Shown in pieces: positions 18,050 through 27,305 of a stretch of 64,000 bases of DNA. The position numbers and the translations under genes are program-made. Position 1 is the stretch's first letter, and every line of letters starts with the position of its first letter. Below the pieces are notes generated by a model. That model did not search any database. It was not told the DNA's origin and saw nothing but the letters and a program-made list of their open reading frames with translations. The DNA lies in contig CAMPHJ010000002.1 in the NCBI GenBank assembly GCA_946885845.1, forward strand, positions 138,287-202,286, in the 5' to 3' direction. This stretch comes from an uncultured Sphingobium sp. Its GTDB lineage: Bacteria > Pseudomonadota > Alphaproteobacteria > Sphingomonadales > Sphingomonadaceae.

Positions 18050-18828
18050 ATGATGGCTGACATTGGTCCTAAATTGGGGTCGCCCTCGACGGGCGTTGTA
18101 ATAACCGGCGGAGCGTCTGGCCTGGGCTTCGCATCGGCGCGGGCGCTGGCGGCGGTCGGCCGCCCTGTCGCGCTGTGGGACCTGAATGCCGAGCGTGTAG
18201 AACAGGCCGCGGCGGAGATCGCGGCGCAATTCGACGTGGAGACGCTGGGCCTGCGCTGCGACGTGCGCGATGTTCAGGCAATCACCGACTGCGCTGCGGA
18301 AACGCTGGCACAAATGCCCGACATCGGCGGGCTGGTCCATTGCGCGGGTGTGGTCGATCAAGAGGGACTGGATGGCCTGACTGAGGAAAGCTGGGACAGC
18401 GGCATTGCGGTCCATCTGCGCGCGCTGCCCTTCCTCATAAAGGCGTTCCTACCTGAGTTGGCAAGCCGGCCGGGGTCGGCCATTGTCGCCGCCGCATCGA
18501 TCAACGCGACGCTCGGCAACGCGATCAACCCTGTCTACACGGCGGGGAAGGGTGGCGTGCTGTCGCTGGTCCGCTCTCTGGCGGACAGGCTGGCGCAGGA
18601 TGGCATCCGCATTAATTCGCTTTCGCCTGGGCAAATTATAACGCCGATGACCCGCCCGGTCGTCGATGTGCTGGCACCCGGCCATTTTGAAAGCGTATCC
18701 TGCTGGGCCGCATGGGCGAGGCGGAGGAGATCGGGCGCGTGGTCCGTTTCTTGTTGTCGGACGAGGCGAGCTATATCACCGCCGCGCAGATCGTGGTGGA
18801 CGGGGGAAATATCTCTTCCCAGCGCTGA
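18050..18828 (+). pseudogene. Short-chain dehydrogenase/reductase with a 3' frameshift
   Basis: The start ATG at 18050 follows AAAGGAACGG. The protein has the SDR glycine motif VVITGGASGLGFASARALA, CAGVV and the catalytic Y-x-x-x-K in NPVYTAGKGGVLSLV. At about 18690 the frame changes: the upstream frame runs PGHFESV and then into nonsense, while another frame gives LLGRMGEAEEIGRVVRFLLS and VDGGNISSQR, the normal SDR C-terminus, ending at 18828. The span is 779 bases, one short of 260 codons, so a single-base deletion explains it. It could be a real mutation or a sequencing error. Without repair the open frame runs on to 18955. Confidence 0.85.
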
Positions 18829-19232
18829 GTGGGGGGGGGGGCGAGCAGCGCGCACTTCCACTTGCGCGTCGTCTAGCCCAGGCTGGGCGCGGCACGGCCG
18901 GGTCATCTGCCGGGGCATGGCATCCGTTCTGAAACTCTTGTTTCTAAGCCGATAGGCGGGAATCGGCCAGCCTTGGCCCCCAAAGATGAAAAAGCAGACC
19001 GACCGGACCTCGCGACGGAAAAATGGCGCCTGAGCGTCCAGGAAGGGTCGGTTTTGCCAAGCGCCAAACACCGCATCTGGGACATACCTGCCGGTCACGA
19101 TTGCGGTGGCGAACGACAGCTTTTTGCAGGAACGGACGTCTTGCGTTCGTTGATGCCTCCGCTTCGAGCCGGTAGAGTAAAATCCAGACTGGCCAACATC
19201 AGCGACGCGTGTCATCCTGGGAACTGTGGTCC
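18829..19232. other. Gene-free stretch with an 11-G run
   Basis: About 400 bp between the SDR and copB stop codons. It begins with eleven consecutive G residues (18831-18841), a tract prone to slippage. No conserved reading frame, RNA gene or strong repeat was recognised in the rest. Confidence 0.6.
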
Positions 19233-20240
19233 TCAGAACCAGGAACGGATTCCGATCAGGAAATTCCATCCTCCTGCCTTCTTGTCCCGGGCACGCCGGA
19301 AATCCGCCGTATCGCCAAAGGCGCGTTCGTACTTCACGCCAACATACGGCGCGAACTCTGGCACGAACTGGTAGCGCAGCCGTAACCCCAGCTCGGCGGT
19401 GGAGAGGCCGGAGCCTATGCCAAGCTCAGGAACATCTTGCACCGAAAAGTTGAGTTCGGCCGCGGGTTGAAGGATCAGCTTCTGGGTCAGGCGCTGATCA
19501 TATTCTGCCTCGATCCGCGCGGTGACGTCACCATTGTTTGAGAGGAACAGCGCCCCGCCCACCTCGAACCAGTACGGGGCAAGGACCTGGACGCCGACAA
19601 CTGCGTAAGTCCGATCCGGCCCGGCGCCAAGATCCTGCCGGATACCGGTCTGGAGGTTCCACCACGGGTCGAGCGCACGGCTCCAGAGCGCCTGTACCTC
19701 GGCGTGTTCCGGACTCGCGCCGAAGCGGCTTTCACCCTCGGTCTTGACCCAGAGCCTGTCAATGTCGCCGCCGTACCAGCCTTGCGCATCCCAAGCGTAA
19801 CCGTCCTTGTCCTTGCCGATGACCGCTTCGAGCTGATCAATCAGGATCATGCCGCTCTTGATATCGCCATGTTCCTTGCGGACGATTTCGCGCGCCGGGG
19901 CCATTGCCGGAGCGCCGTAAATGGCATCGGCCGCATGATCGGGACCGGTCAATGCCGCAGAGGATGGCAGCGCCACCGGCGGATCGGGAATGCCGGGCGC
20001 GTGGTGGGCATGGGCCGTGTGCGCTTCATGGGCGGATTGTGATGGCATTGCGTGGCCCGCATGTTCATCCGCCGGGGCGGATGAGGGGGCCTGCGGCGGC
20101 TCCTGCCCGGCATGGGGATTGTCCGCTTCCGCCTCCATCGCATGATGCGCGTGAGGATCGACTGGAGCCTCATGATGCTGGTGCTGTGCCAGCGCAGGCG
20201 TTGCTACCACCGCGAGAAGGATGGCTGCGATAGAGTTCAT
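19233..20240 (-). CDS. copB: Copper resistance protein B (outer membrane)
   Basis: This is a 335-residue protein. A signal peptide (AAILLAVVATPALA) is followed by a long His-rich, low-complexity stretch (HQHHEAPVDPHAHHAME and further HAGH/AHHAP units, to about residue 95), then a CopB beta-barrel domain from YGGDIDRLWVKTEGE to the C-terminal FLIGIRSWF. CopB works with CopA to bind or sequester copper in the periplasm and outer membrane. Its ATG overlaps the copA stop codon (ATGA), so the two are translationally coupled. Reading frames that begin further upstream merely run into copA. Confidence 0.93.
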   Translation of the reverse strand: MNSIAAILLAVVATPALAQHQHHEAPVDPHAHHAMEAEADNPHAGQEPPQAPSSAPADEHAGHAMPSQSAHEAHTAHAHHAPGIPDPPVALPSSAALTGPDHAADAIYGAPAMAPAREIVRKEHGDIKSGMILIDQLEAVIGKDKDGYAWDAQGWYGGDIDRLWVKTEGESRFGASPEHAEVQALWSRALDPWWNLQTGIRQDLGAGPDRTYAVVGVQVLAPYWFEVGGALFLSNNGDVTARIEAEYDQRLTQKLILQPAAELNFSVQDVPELGIGSGLSTAELGLRLRYQFVPEFAPYVGVKYERAFGDTADFRRARDKKAGGWNFLIGIRSWF

Positions 20241-22012
20241 GCTGCTTCTCCTTCCAGCGGGCGGACGGTGACGACGCGGAACATGCCCGCGTGCATGTGC
20301 AGCAGCAAATGGCAATGGAATGCCCAGTCCCCCGGCGCATCCGCCGTCAGGTCGAAGCTGACCTTGCCGCCCGGCAGCACGTTGACGGTGTGTTTGCGCG
20401 GGTAGCTGCCGGTATGGCCGTTCACGAGATCGAAGAAATGGCCGTGCAGGTGGATCGGGTGGGTCATCATCGTGTCGTTGATGAGCACGACACGCGCGCG
20501 TTCGTTGCGTTCGAAGCGGATCGGTTCGACGCCCTCGCTGAACTTCTCGCCATCGAACGACCACATGAAGCGTTCCATGTTGCCGGTGAGATGGACCTCG
20601 ATCGTGCGCTGTGGTGGGCGCGTGTCGGGGTTGGAAGTGAGCGACATCAGGTCACGGTAGGTCAGCACCTTGTGGCCGACATCCTCCAGCCCGACGCCCG
20701 GATCGGCGGTGCGATCGACTGGTGACATGGCGATGGCGTCCACGCCAACACCGACTTTGACGCTGTCGGGCACCAAAGACTTGTCGCGCATGTTCATGCT
20801 GCCCATCGAATGGGAACCACCATCATCTGCCGCCGCCGTGCTGGCCCCGGCGGCCATGGCGCCATGGTCCATTCCAGCCATTGAACCATGATCCATGCCG
20901 CCCATGCCCATGTCCTTCATGGTGAGCGTCGGGCGCGGGCGCAGCGGCGGGACGGGCGCGGTCATCCCCATGCGCGGTGCGAGTGTGGCGCGCGCCATGC
21001 CGGAACGATCAATCGATTCCGCGACGAGCGTGAACGCCTTGTCCTCGGCTGGCCGGATAATGACGTCATAGGTCTCGGCATTGCCGATCTGGAATTCGTC
21101 CACGGTCACCGGACGGACATTCAGCCCATCAGCGCTGACCACGGTCATGGGCAGACCCGGAATGCGGATATTGAAGATCGTCATGGTAGCAGCATTAATG
21201 AAGCGCAGCCGCACCCGCTCGCCGGGGCGAAAGAGGCCGGTCCAGTTTTCCTGCGGTCCATGACCATTCACGAGGTAAGTGTAGGTGGCGGCCGTCACAT
21301 CGGCGATGTCGGTGGGGTCCATCCGCATCTTTCCCCACATCGCGCGGTCGGAAGCGGACATGCTCTCTTCGGGACCACCACTCAGCATACCGAACAGCGT
21401 CTGCCTCTGGCGATTGAAATAGCCGCCCTCCGCCTTGAGCTTGGTGACGAGCTGGTGGGGATGCAGGAAGGTCCAGTCGCTGAGCACGATCACATGTTCG
21501 CGATCATAGGCGACCGGATCGGGCTCGGCGGGATCGATCACGATCGGCCCGTAATGGCCCTGCTGCTCCTGGAGACCAGAGTGGCTGTGATACCAGTAGG
21601 TGCCGCTTTGCAGCAGCGGAAATTCGTAAACGAAGGTGGTGTGCGGCTTGATGCCTGGAAAGCTGACGCCAGGAACGCCGTCCATCTGAAACGGGACAAT
21701 CAGCCCGTGCCAATGGATCGAGCTGTCTTCGTTGAGCGTATTCTCGACATGAAGGCGAACATTCTGCCCCTCGCGCAGCCGAATCAACGGTGCTGGCAGC
21801 ACGCCGTTCATCGTGACGGCATGACCATTGCGCCCACCAACGGTGAAAGGTGTGTTGGCGATCTTGAGGTGGATATCCTCGCCCGAAAGCGTGGGCATCT
21901 GCCCCATCGAGCCGGTTTGCGCCCAGGCTGGAAACAGGCTGGAAAAGCCCAGTCCCGCAGCACCGACCACGCCGGCACGCAGTAGGGATCGTCGACCGAT
22001 CGTCTGTGTCAT
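20237..22012 (-). CDS. copA: Periplasmic multicopper oxidase of the copper-resistance CopA/PcoA type
   Basis: This is a 591-residue protein. The ATG at 22012 gives a Tat signal (GRRSLLRAGVVGAAGLGF); upstream starts do not. The cupredoxin domains carry all copper-ligand motifs: SIHWHGLIVP, YWYHSHSGLQEQ, HPIHLHGHFFDL and WAFHCHLLLHMHAGM. A Met-rich linker (MKDMGMGGMDHGSMAGMDHG, about residue 370) is the copper-binding insert of CopA/PcoA. It oxidises or binds Cu(I) in the periplasm. It is the third gene of a four-gene minus-strand operon ending with copB. Confidence 0.95.
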   Translation of the reverse strand: MTQTIGRRSLLRAGVVGAAGLGFSSLFPAWAQTGSMGQMPTLSGEDIHLKIANTPFTVGGRNGHAVTMNGVLPAPLIRLREGQNVRLHVENTLNEDSSIHWHGLIVPFQMDGVPGVSFPGIKPHTTFVYEFPLLQSGTYWYHSHSGLQEQQGHYGPIVIDPAEPDPVAYDREHVIVLSDWTFLHPHQLVTKLKAEGGYFNRQRQTLFGMLSGGPEESMSASDRAMWGKMRMDPTDIADVTAATYTYLVNGHGPQENWTGLFRPGERVRLRFINAATMTIFNIRIPGLPMTVVSADGLNVRPVTVDEFQIGNAETYDVIIRPAEDKAFTLVAESIDRSGMARATLAPRMGMTAPVPPLRPRPTLTMKDMGMGGMDHGSMAGMDHGAMAAGASTAAADDGGSHSMGSMNMRDKSLVPDSVKVGVGVDAIAMSPVDRTADPGVGLEDVGHKVLTYRDLMSLTSNPDTRPPQRTIEVHLTGNMERFMWSFDGEKFSEGVEPIRFERNERARVVLINDTMMTHPIHLHGHFFDLVNGHTGSYPRKHTVNVLPGGKVSFDLTADAPGDWAFHCHLLLHMHAGMFRVVTVRPLEGEAA

Positions 22013-22097
22013 GATTTTATCCTCGGCTCCACGGGGGAGCCCTCTAAGTGCTGAAGGGGCCGAGAGGCGAGAAAGCCGCCTCCCGGTTTGCGTCCGA

Positions 22098-22367
22098 TCA
22101 GTGCTGATCCGTACCATGTCCGGCATGCGGATCGGCGGCAGGCGCTTCCGAAGGAGGCGTCGCCTTACCTTTGGCCTTCATTTTCTCGCAGCAGCCCATC
22201 TTGCCCTCGGCATCCTTGTCGCAGCAGCCGTCGGACATATCGTGACCTTCATGGCCTTCATGGCCTTCATGACTGGTGCGTTGGCTGTGCGCATCGGCCG
22301 GTGCGGCGTTTTGGGCGAAGGCTGGCGTGGCGATCATCATCGTGATCGCGGCAATTATCAACTTCAT
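22098..22367 (-). CDS. Small His/Cys-rich exported protein of the copper operon
   Basis: This is an 89-residue protein. It has a signal peptide ending at TPAFA, then a His-rich run (HEGHEGHEGHDM), two Cys pairs (DGCCDKD and MGCCEKM) and a C-terminal HAGHGTDQH. The composition suggests periplasmic copper or other soft-metal binding. It lies 85 bp upstream of copA on the same strand. There is no named family that I can assign. Confidence 0.75.
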   Translation of the reverse strand: MKLIIAAITMMIATPAFAQNAAPADAHSQRTSHEGHEGHEGHDMSDGCCDKDAEGKMGCCEKMKAKGKATPPSEAPAADPHAGHGTDQH

Positions 22368-22397
22368 GACTAATCTCCGGAAGAAAGTGGGTGAACC

Positions 22398-22739
22398 TCA
22401 ATTCCTCGGAGTCATCCGCGGCGGCGGCGTTTCTCCCTCAAGCGTGATCGTGGCGAGATGTTTCTGTCCCACAACAGAATATAAGGTCTTGGTTGGCCGA
22501 TCCCGCTGCTCGATGAGGGGAGGTATCGCCGGGAACGCGGCGCAGGCAACCGCGCAATGCATGGCGGCTTTGGGTGATTTACGATCGGAGGGAGATTCGC
22601 TCCCGGCGCAATGCCCCGCGACCGAAGCCATCTCCATCGCACCCTGATGCGGCATAGCCGTTGCAGTGCCGCTCGCCATCGATACGGACGAGACGAGCAT
22701 GGCAAGCGCAATCAGGAGTGACGAAAGCAACTTCATCAT
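22398..22739 (-). CDS. Small exported Cys/His protein heading the copper operon (CopL/DUF2946-like)
   Basis: The start codons MM lie at 22739/22736. A signal peptide (LLSSLLIALAMLVSSVSMASG) is followed by about 85 residues with AGHCAG and AAMHCAVACAAF, i.e. spaced His/Cys typical of small copper-locus proteins. It may resemble the DUF2946/CopL type, which lies upstream of copAB in other proteobacteria; this is a tentative link. It is the first gene of the minus-strand copper operon and faces the MerR-type palindrome at 22804-22826. Confidence 0.65.
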   Translation of the reverse strand: MMKLLSSLLIALAMLVSSVSMASGTATAMPHQGAMEMASVAGHCAGSESPSDRKSPKAAMHCAVACAAFPAIPPLIEQRDRPTKTLYSVVGQKHLATITLEGETPPPRMTPRN

Positions 22740-22803
22740 AATTCTGTGCGTGGTTGGACCATGGGTGACAACGATTCGAATCCTTTTCGAACCCTTCATG
22801 CAC

Positions 22804-22826
22804 CTTGACACAATGATAAGGTCAAG
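22804..22826. promoter_or_regulatory. MerR/CueR-type operator between divergent copper operons
   Basis: CTTGAC-N11-GTCAAG is a perfect 6-bp inverted repeat located between the two divergent copper transcripts. On the plus strand TTGACA (22805-22810) is followed after about 20 bp by TATTGA. That is the over-long -35/-10 spacing expected of MerR-family activated promoters. The near-symmetry could also serve the opposite strand. The CueR-like gene at 25249-25665 is the obvious regulator. Confidence 0.7.
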
Positions 22827-22888
22827 TGCCTATTGACTCTGACATGGTGTCAAACTCCATCTTGCGCTGCGATAGAAGGAGACGGTTG

Positions 22889-25252
22889 ATGGCCGAGTCG
22901 AAACATGGCGTTCATTCTGGTGCCCACAGTTGTTGTGGTGACCATGGCGAGCATTCCGCCGGACTGGTGGTCGACCTGGTTTGCGGCATGACGGTCGATC
23001 CCGAAAAAACCGCGCATCACGCGACCTATGCTGGTCACGACTATCATTTTTGCAGCGCCGGCTGCCGCGAGAAGTTCATTGCGGACCCGGATGCGCATCT
23101 CAACAAGTCCGCCGTCGAACCCGTTGATGCGCCGGAGGGCACGATCTGGACCTGTCCGATGCACCCCGAGATCCGACAGGATCATCCCGGCGCCTGCCCG
23201 ATCTGCGGCATGGGGCTTGAGCCGGAAATGGTCAGCGCCGATACCGGACCCAGCGCCGAGCTGCTCGACATGACGCGGCGCTTCTGGATTGGCCTTGCGC
23301 TGGCTCTCCCGGTCTTCATCCTTGAAATGGGCGGGCATCTCTTCCCGGCGCTACATCATCTCGTACCCATGAAGGTGTCGATCTGGGTTCAGTTCGCGCT
23401 GGCGACGCCGGTCGTGCTGTGGGCAGGCTGGCCCTTTTTCGAGCGCGGCTGGGCATCGCTCAAAACGCGCAATCTCAACATGTTCACGCTGATCGCGATG
23501 GGGACCGGCGTGGCATGGACCTATAGCGTCGTCGCGACGCTGGCGCCCGGGATCTTCCCGGATGCCTTCCGTGCCGCCGACGGGACGGTGGCCGTTTATT
23601 TCGAGGCGGCGGCCGTCATCACCGTGCTGGTGCTGCTGGGGCAGGTGTTGGAACTACGCGCCCGCGAACGCACGTCGGGTGCGATCAAGGCATTGCTCAA
23701 TCTCACCCCGAAAATCGCGCGGCGCATCGCCGACGACGGCAGCGAAGCGGAAATCCCGCTGGAGGATGTGGCGGTGGGGGACCGGCTGCGGGTGCGGCCG
23801 GGCGAAAAGGTGCCGGTCGATGGCGTGGTCGAGGAAGGGCGATCCGCGCTCGATGAATCGATGGTCACGGGCGAATCCATGCCCGTCACCAAATCGGATG
23901 GCGACACGGTGATCGGCGGCACGATGAACCAGAGCGGCGCCCTGATCATCCGCGCCGACAAGGTCGGACGCGATACCATGCTTTCGCGCATCGTCCAGAT
24001 GGTCGCCGAGGCGCAGCGCTCGCGCGCGCCGATCCAGCGCATGGCCGATCAGGTCTCCGGCTGGTTCGTGCCGGTCGTCATGGGGGTCGCTGTCCTCGCC
24101 TTCGTCATCTGGGGCGTCTGGGGACCGGAGCCGCGTTTTGCCCATGGCCTGATCGCGGCTGTATCGGTGCTGATCATCGCCTGCCCCTGCGCATTGGGCC
24201 TGGCGACGCCGATGTCGATCATGGTCGCCGTTGGGCGCGGCGCGGGGCTGGGCGTGCTGATCAAGAATGCCGAGGCGCTGGAGCATATGGAGAAGGTCGA
24301 CACGCTGGTTGTCGACAAGACCGGCACGCTGACCGAAGGCAAACCCGCCGTCACCCGGATCATCGCCGCGGACAGCTTCGAGGAAGCAGACCTCTTGCGG
24401 ATCGCAGCGGGGGTCGAGCGGGCGTCGGAGCATCCGCTGGCGCTGGCTATCGTCCATGCGGCAACGGGCAGGAACATCGAAATCCCGCCTGTGAGCGAAT
24501 TCGATTCGCCCACCGGCAGGGGCGCGCTGGGCACGGTCGAGGGCCGACGCGTCACGCTCGGCAATGCGCGTTTTCTGGCGGATTTGGGGATCGATACCGC
24601 GCCGCTTGTCGCCGAGGCCGACGTGCTTCGCGGCGACGGTGCCACCGCCATCTTCATGGGGCTGGATGACCGAGCCGTGGGGATCTTCGCCATCGCCGAT
24701 CCGATCAAGCCGACGACGCCCGAGGCGCTTGCCGCCTTGCGCGCCGACGGCATCAAGGTGGTGATGCTGACCGGAGACAACCGCACGACGGCCGAAGCGG
24801 TTGCGCGCCGGCTCGGCATCGATGCGGTCGAGGCCGATGTCTTGCCCGACCAGAAGGCGGATGTCGTCGCGCGGCTGAAGCAGGAAGGACGTATCGTCGC
24901 GATGGCGGGCGACGGGGTCAATGATGCCCCGGCATTGGCGGCCGCCGATGTCGGCATTGCGATGGGCCATGGCACCGATGTCGCCATGGAAAGCGCAGGC
25001 GTGACCTTGCTCAAGGGCGATCTCAACGGCATCGTCCGCGCTCGTCAGCTTAGCGAGGCGACGATGTCCAATATCCGCCAGAATCTGTTCTTCGCCTTCA
25101 TCTACAACGCGGCGGGCGTGCCGATCGCGGCCGGATTGCTCTATCCGTTCTTCGGCATTCTGCTCTCGCCGATGATAGCGGCGGCGGCGATGGCGTTGTC
25201 GTCGGTGAGCGTTGTCGCCAACGCGCTGCGCCTCAACCGGGTGAAGCTGTGA
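22889..25252 (+). CDS. Copper-translocating P1B-type ATPase
   Basis: This is a 787-residue pump that exports Cu+ from the cytoplasm. The ATG at 22889 is preferred (GAAGGAGA upstream); an earlier ATG at 22826 is less likely. The N-terminus is His/Cys-rich, then a YHS/TRASH domain ([13 protein letters not shown] to CSAGCREKF, about residues 30-75), then the metal-binding motif [20 protein letters not shown]. Further on are the CPC transmembrane motif [12 protein letters not shown], phosphorylation site [11 protein letters not shown] in [10 protein letters not shown] and hinge [11 protein letters not shown]. There is no classical CxxC HMA domain. Eight membrane helices are expected. The stop overlaps the GTG of the CueR-like gene. 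Confidence 0.93.
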   Translation: MAESKHGVHSGAHSCCGDHGEHSAGLVVDLVCGMTVDPEKTAHHATYAGHDYHFCSAGCREKFIADPDAHLNKSAVEPVDAPEGTIWTCPMHPEIRQDHPGACPICGMGLEPEMVSADTGPSAELLDMTRRFWIGLALALPVFILEMGGHLFPALHHLVPMKVSIWVQFALATPVVLWAGWPFFERGWASLKTRNLNMFTLIAMGTGVAWTYSVVATLAPGIFPDAFRAADGTVAVYFEAAAVITVLVLLGQVLELRARERTSGAIKALLNLTPKIARRIADDGSEAEIPLEDVAVGDRLRVRPGEKVPVDGVVEEGRSALDESMVTGESMPVTKSDGDTVIGGTMNQSGALIIRADKVGRDTMLSRIVQMVAEAQRSRAPIQRMADQVSGWFVPVVMGVAVLAFVIWGVWGPEPRFAHGLIAAVSVLIIACPCALGLATPMSIMVAVGRGAGLGVLIKNAEALEHMEKVDTLVVDKTGTLTEGKPAVTRIIAADSFEEADLLRIAAGVERASEHPLALAIVHAATGRNIEIPPVSEFDSPTGRGALGTVEGRRVTLGNARFLADLGIDTAPLVAEADVLRGDGATAIFMGLDDRAVGIFAIADPIKPTTPEALAALRADGIKVVMLTGDNRTTAEAVARRLGIDAVEADVLPDQKADVVARLKQEGRIVAMAGDGVNDAPALAAADVGIAMGHGTDVAMESAGVTLLKGDLNGIVRARQLSEATMSNIRQNLFFAFIYNAAGVPIAAGLLYPFFGILLSPMIAAAAMALSSVSVVANALRLNRVKL

Positions 25253-25665
25253 ATATCGGCGGCGCCTCGCAGGCGAGCGGCGTCTCTCAGCGGATGATCC
25301 GCCATTACGAGAAGATCGGCCTGATCCCGCCACCACCACGGCGGGACAGCGGCTATCGCGACTACGCCGATGCCGATGTCCACCGCCTGCGCTTCATCGC
25401 CAATGCACGCGATCTCGGTTTTCCGATCGAGGACATCCGCGATCTTCTCGGGCTGTGGAGCAACAGCCAGCGCGCCAGTGCGGAGGTGAAGGCGCTCGCC
25501 GTCGCCCGCGCCGAAGAATTGGGCCGCAAGGCCGAGGCGCTTCAGGCGCTGCGCCAGACGCTGCTGGAGCTTGCCGAGCGCTGCCACGGCGACGACCGCC
25601 CCGACTGCCCGATCATCGAGCGCATGTCTGGCGAGGATGACCGCGACGCCGCGGGCGTTCGATGA
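25249..25665 (+). CDS. CueR-like MerR-family copper regulator
   Basis: This is a 138-residue protein with a GTG start that overlaps the ATPase stop codon, so translation is coupled. The N-terminal MerR helix-turn-helix includes [17 protein letters not shown], followed by the dimerisation helix. Near the C-terminus CHGDDRPDC has two Cys separated by seven residues, followed by PIIE, as in Cu(I)-sensing CueR. It should bind the palindrome at 22804-22826 and switch on the ATPase operon, and perhaps the divergent cop operon, when Cu(I) rises. Confidence 0.92.
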   Translation: MNIGGASQASGVSQRMIRHYEKIGLIPPPPRRDSGYRDYADADVHRLRFIANARDLGFPIEDIRDLLGLWSNSQRASAEVKALAVARAEELGRKAEALQALRQTLLELAERCHGDDRPDCPIIERMSGEDDRDAAGVR

Positions 25666-26127
25666 GGAAACCGGGACCTGGATATGGCTCGGTAGGTGGC
25701 AACGGACCGCATTGCCTGTTTACCCGCCTGCGTTGATATTGAACCCAGACGTCGGCTTTGCTGGCGAGAGCTGCCGCTCATCCGCGAGGCTGGAACGGCA
25801 TGAGTTGGTCGGCACCTGTCACAGCGGCGTTATGGAAACGTGTTTCCAGATCCCTGATGCCAAAGAAACCGTTCAACAGCAGAGCCTTTGGCACCCGCCA
25901 TCACTGGTCCCCACCACCCCATCCCGTTATCGAAGCTCCAGCACAATCAGCCGGCCCGGAGTTGATCGCCGCCCGCCGCGCCTCCGGCCCGCTGCCCGCA
26001 GCAGGAGCCCGAGAGTGGCCCTCCCCACCGGCCTATACAAGATCGCCTCACCTCCACTTACGGCGTGGACTATGCGCTGGCGCGACGCGTCCAGCGAGTA
26101 CGGGCTGCCTAAGACCCTGTACCCCAA
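25666..26127. other. Gene-free or degraded stretch
   Basis: About 460 bp between the CueR-like and HxlR genes. Open frames exist (for example 25758-26138 on the plus strand) but are Pro/Arg/Ser-rich without family resemblance or ribosome binding site. They look like GC-rich shadow frames or remnants. Nothing is assigned. Confidence 0.5.
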
Positions 26128-26514
26128 CTATTCCTTAGCAGCGACCTCTTGTTTGACGAAGGAAGCATGCGCGCGGTCCAGCGCAACGATATTGTCGCGC
26201 GTCCACGCGCAGATCACGCTCGCCGCTGAAAGGAAACTGCCGCCTAATTCGGTCAGTCGGTATTCGACGCTGGGTGGCTTAGTATTTATTACCTCGCGTC
26301 CCACCATCCCGAAACTTTCAAGCCTGCGCAACGTCTGGCTCAGCATCTTGGCGCTGATTGGCTCTGCCTGTCGTCTCAGCTCAGAAAATCGCATCCTTTC
26401 GCCGCCGAGCCGATAAGTGACGAGCAACGTCCATTTGTCGCCGACCAAATCCATAACTTCGAGCGTGCGGGGGTGATAACCCGGCGTTTCTATAGTTTCC
26501 ATGGGAAACCACAT
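26128..26514 (-). CDS. HxlR-family winged-helix regulator
   Basis: This is about 128 residues; starts at 26514 (MWFPMETIE) or 26502 (METIE) are both weakly supported. The HxlR signature is clear: VMDLVGDKWTLLVTYRLGGE, then MRFSELRRQAEPISAKMLSQ and LRRLESFGMVGREV, ending with VEYRLTELG. It is divergent from an SDR gene 75 bp away, the typical pairing in which HxlR senses a reactive or aromatic compound and controls a reductase. The SDR partner is truncated, so the regulator may be orphaned. Confidence 0.88.
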   Translation of the reverse strand: MWFPMETIETPGYHPRTLEVMDLVGDKWTLLVTYRLGGERMRFSELRRQAEPISAKMLSQTLRRLESFGMVGREVINTKPPSVEYRLTELGGSFLSAASVICAWTRDNIVALDRAHASFVKQEVAAKE

Positions 26515-26589
26515 AACAAATCGGTGCCTGATTGCCAACTGAAATCACCGTTGGTAGCGAAACGGCAAGATCGCAAAAAAGGAGAGGTT

Positions 26590-27183
26590 ATGATCGATTT
26601 TCGTACCAAGACCGTGCTCGTCACGGGTGGCGGTGACGGCATCGGGCGCGGCATCGTAGAAGGCTTCGCGGCAGCCGGGGCCAGCATAGTCGTTGCCGAG
26701 ATTGACCCGGTTCGCGCCGACGCTGTCAGGGATGCGCTGGACGCCGCAGGTGCTGAAAATCTGGTCGTCGTTGCGGACGTTCGTGATCGCTCAGCCGTCG
26801 ACACCTTGTTCCAGGCGATCGAAAAGCGTTTCGGCAGCCTCGATGTCCTTGTAAATAATGTCGGCGATTTTCTCGGCATCGCCAAGCCATTCGAGCATTA
26901 CACTGACGATGATTTCGATGCGCTTTATGCTATCAACCTGCGATCGTTATTCCTCGTTTCTCGCGCGGCGATTCCCATCTTAAATGATGGGGGCAGTATA
27001 ATCTCCGTCTCTTCCATAGAGGCTTTTCGTGGGATACCGATGACGTCGGTCTATTCGGCGTTTAAGCACGCAATCACTGGCTTTACTCGCAGCGTAGCGC
27101 TTGAACTTGCCCCGCGTGGGAAACCTATTGCACCGCCACCCATATCCGCCGTCCTGACGACAAGGGTCAGCATGTCGCTCTGA
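26590..27183 (+). pseudogene. 3'-truncated SDR oxidoreductase
   Basis: The ATG at 26590 follows GGAGAGGTT. Normal SDR sequence runs from VLVTGGGDGIGRGIV through LDVLVNNVGDF and the Y-x-x-x-K catalytic pair in SVYSAFKHAITGF to VALELAPRGK at about 27120. The expected continuation (IRVNAI..PG) is missing. Instead the frame runs into the 3' end of a SnoaL-like gene read out of phase, and stops at 27183. The last 60 or so residues of the SDR are lost, so activity is doubtful. Confidence 0.85.
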
Positions 27184-27305
27184 CCTGGGCGGTGCGCTAC
27201 CAGGACCGCTATGTTCGCCACTCAGACGGATGGCGTATAGCGGCCCGAGAACTGATCGTGGACTGGACCGAAGAAAAGCCCGTCAAGCTGGGAGTATCAT
27301 ATTGA
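27123..27305 (+). pseudogene. 3' fragment of a SnoaL/NTF2-like protein gene
   Basis: In a frame different from the upstream SDR, 61 codons read TYCTATHIRRPDDKGQHVAL, then a strand WAVRYQDRYVRHSDGWRIAA and RELIVDWTEEKP before a stop. This is the C-terminal half of a SnoaL_4-type NTF2-fold protein (beta strands, then DGWRI..R), a family often next to SDRs in steroid or aromatic catabolism. The 5' half is missing at the junction with the SDR. The stop codon overlaps the TTG start of the next SDR, which shows that the old operon order is retained. Confidence 0.7.

Noticed and set aside
20888..21985. Plus-strand 365-codon open frame
   Set aside because: Antisense to copA, His/Arg-rich because it reads the complement of copper-motif codons.
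23654..25339. Minus-strand 561-codon open frame
   Set aside because: Antisense to the copper ATPase gene and rich in Arg/His/Asp; the ATPase has all catalytic motifs on the other strand.
25758..26138. Possible gene between the CueR-like and HxlR genes
   Set aside because: No ribosome site; Pro/Arg/Ser-rich composition; no family resemblance.
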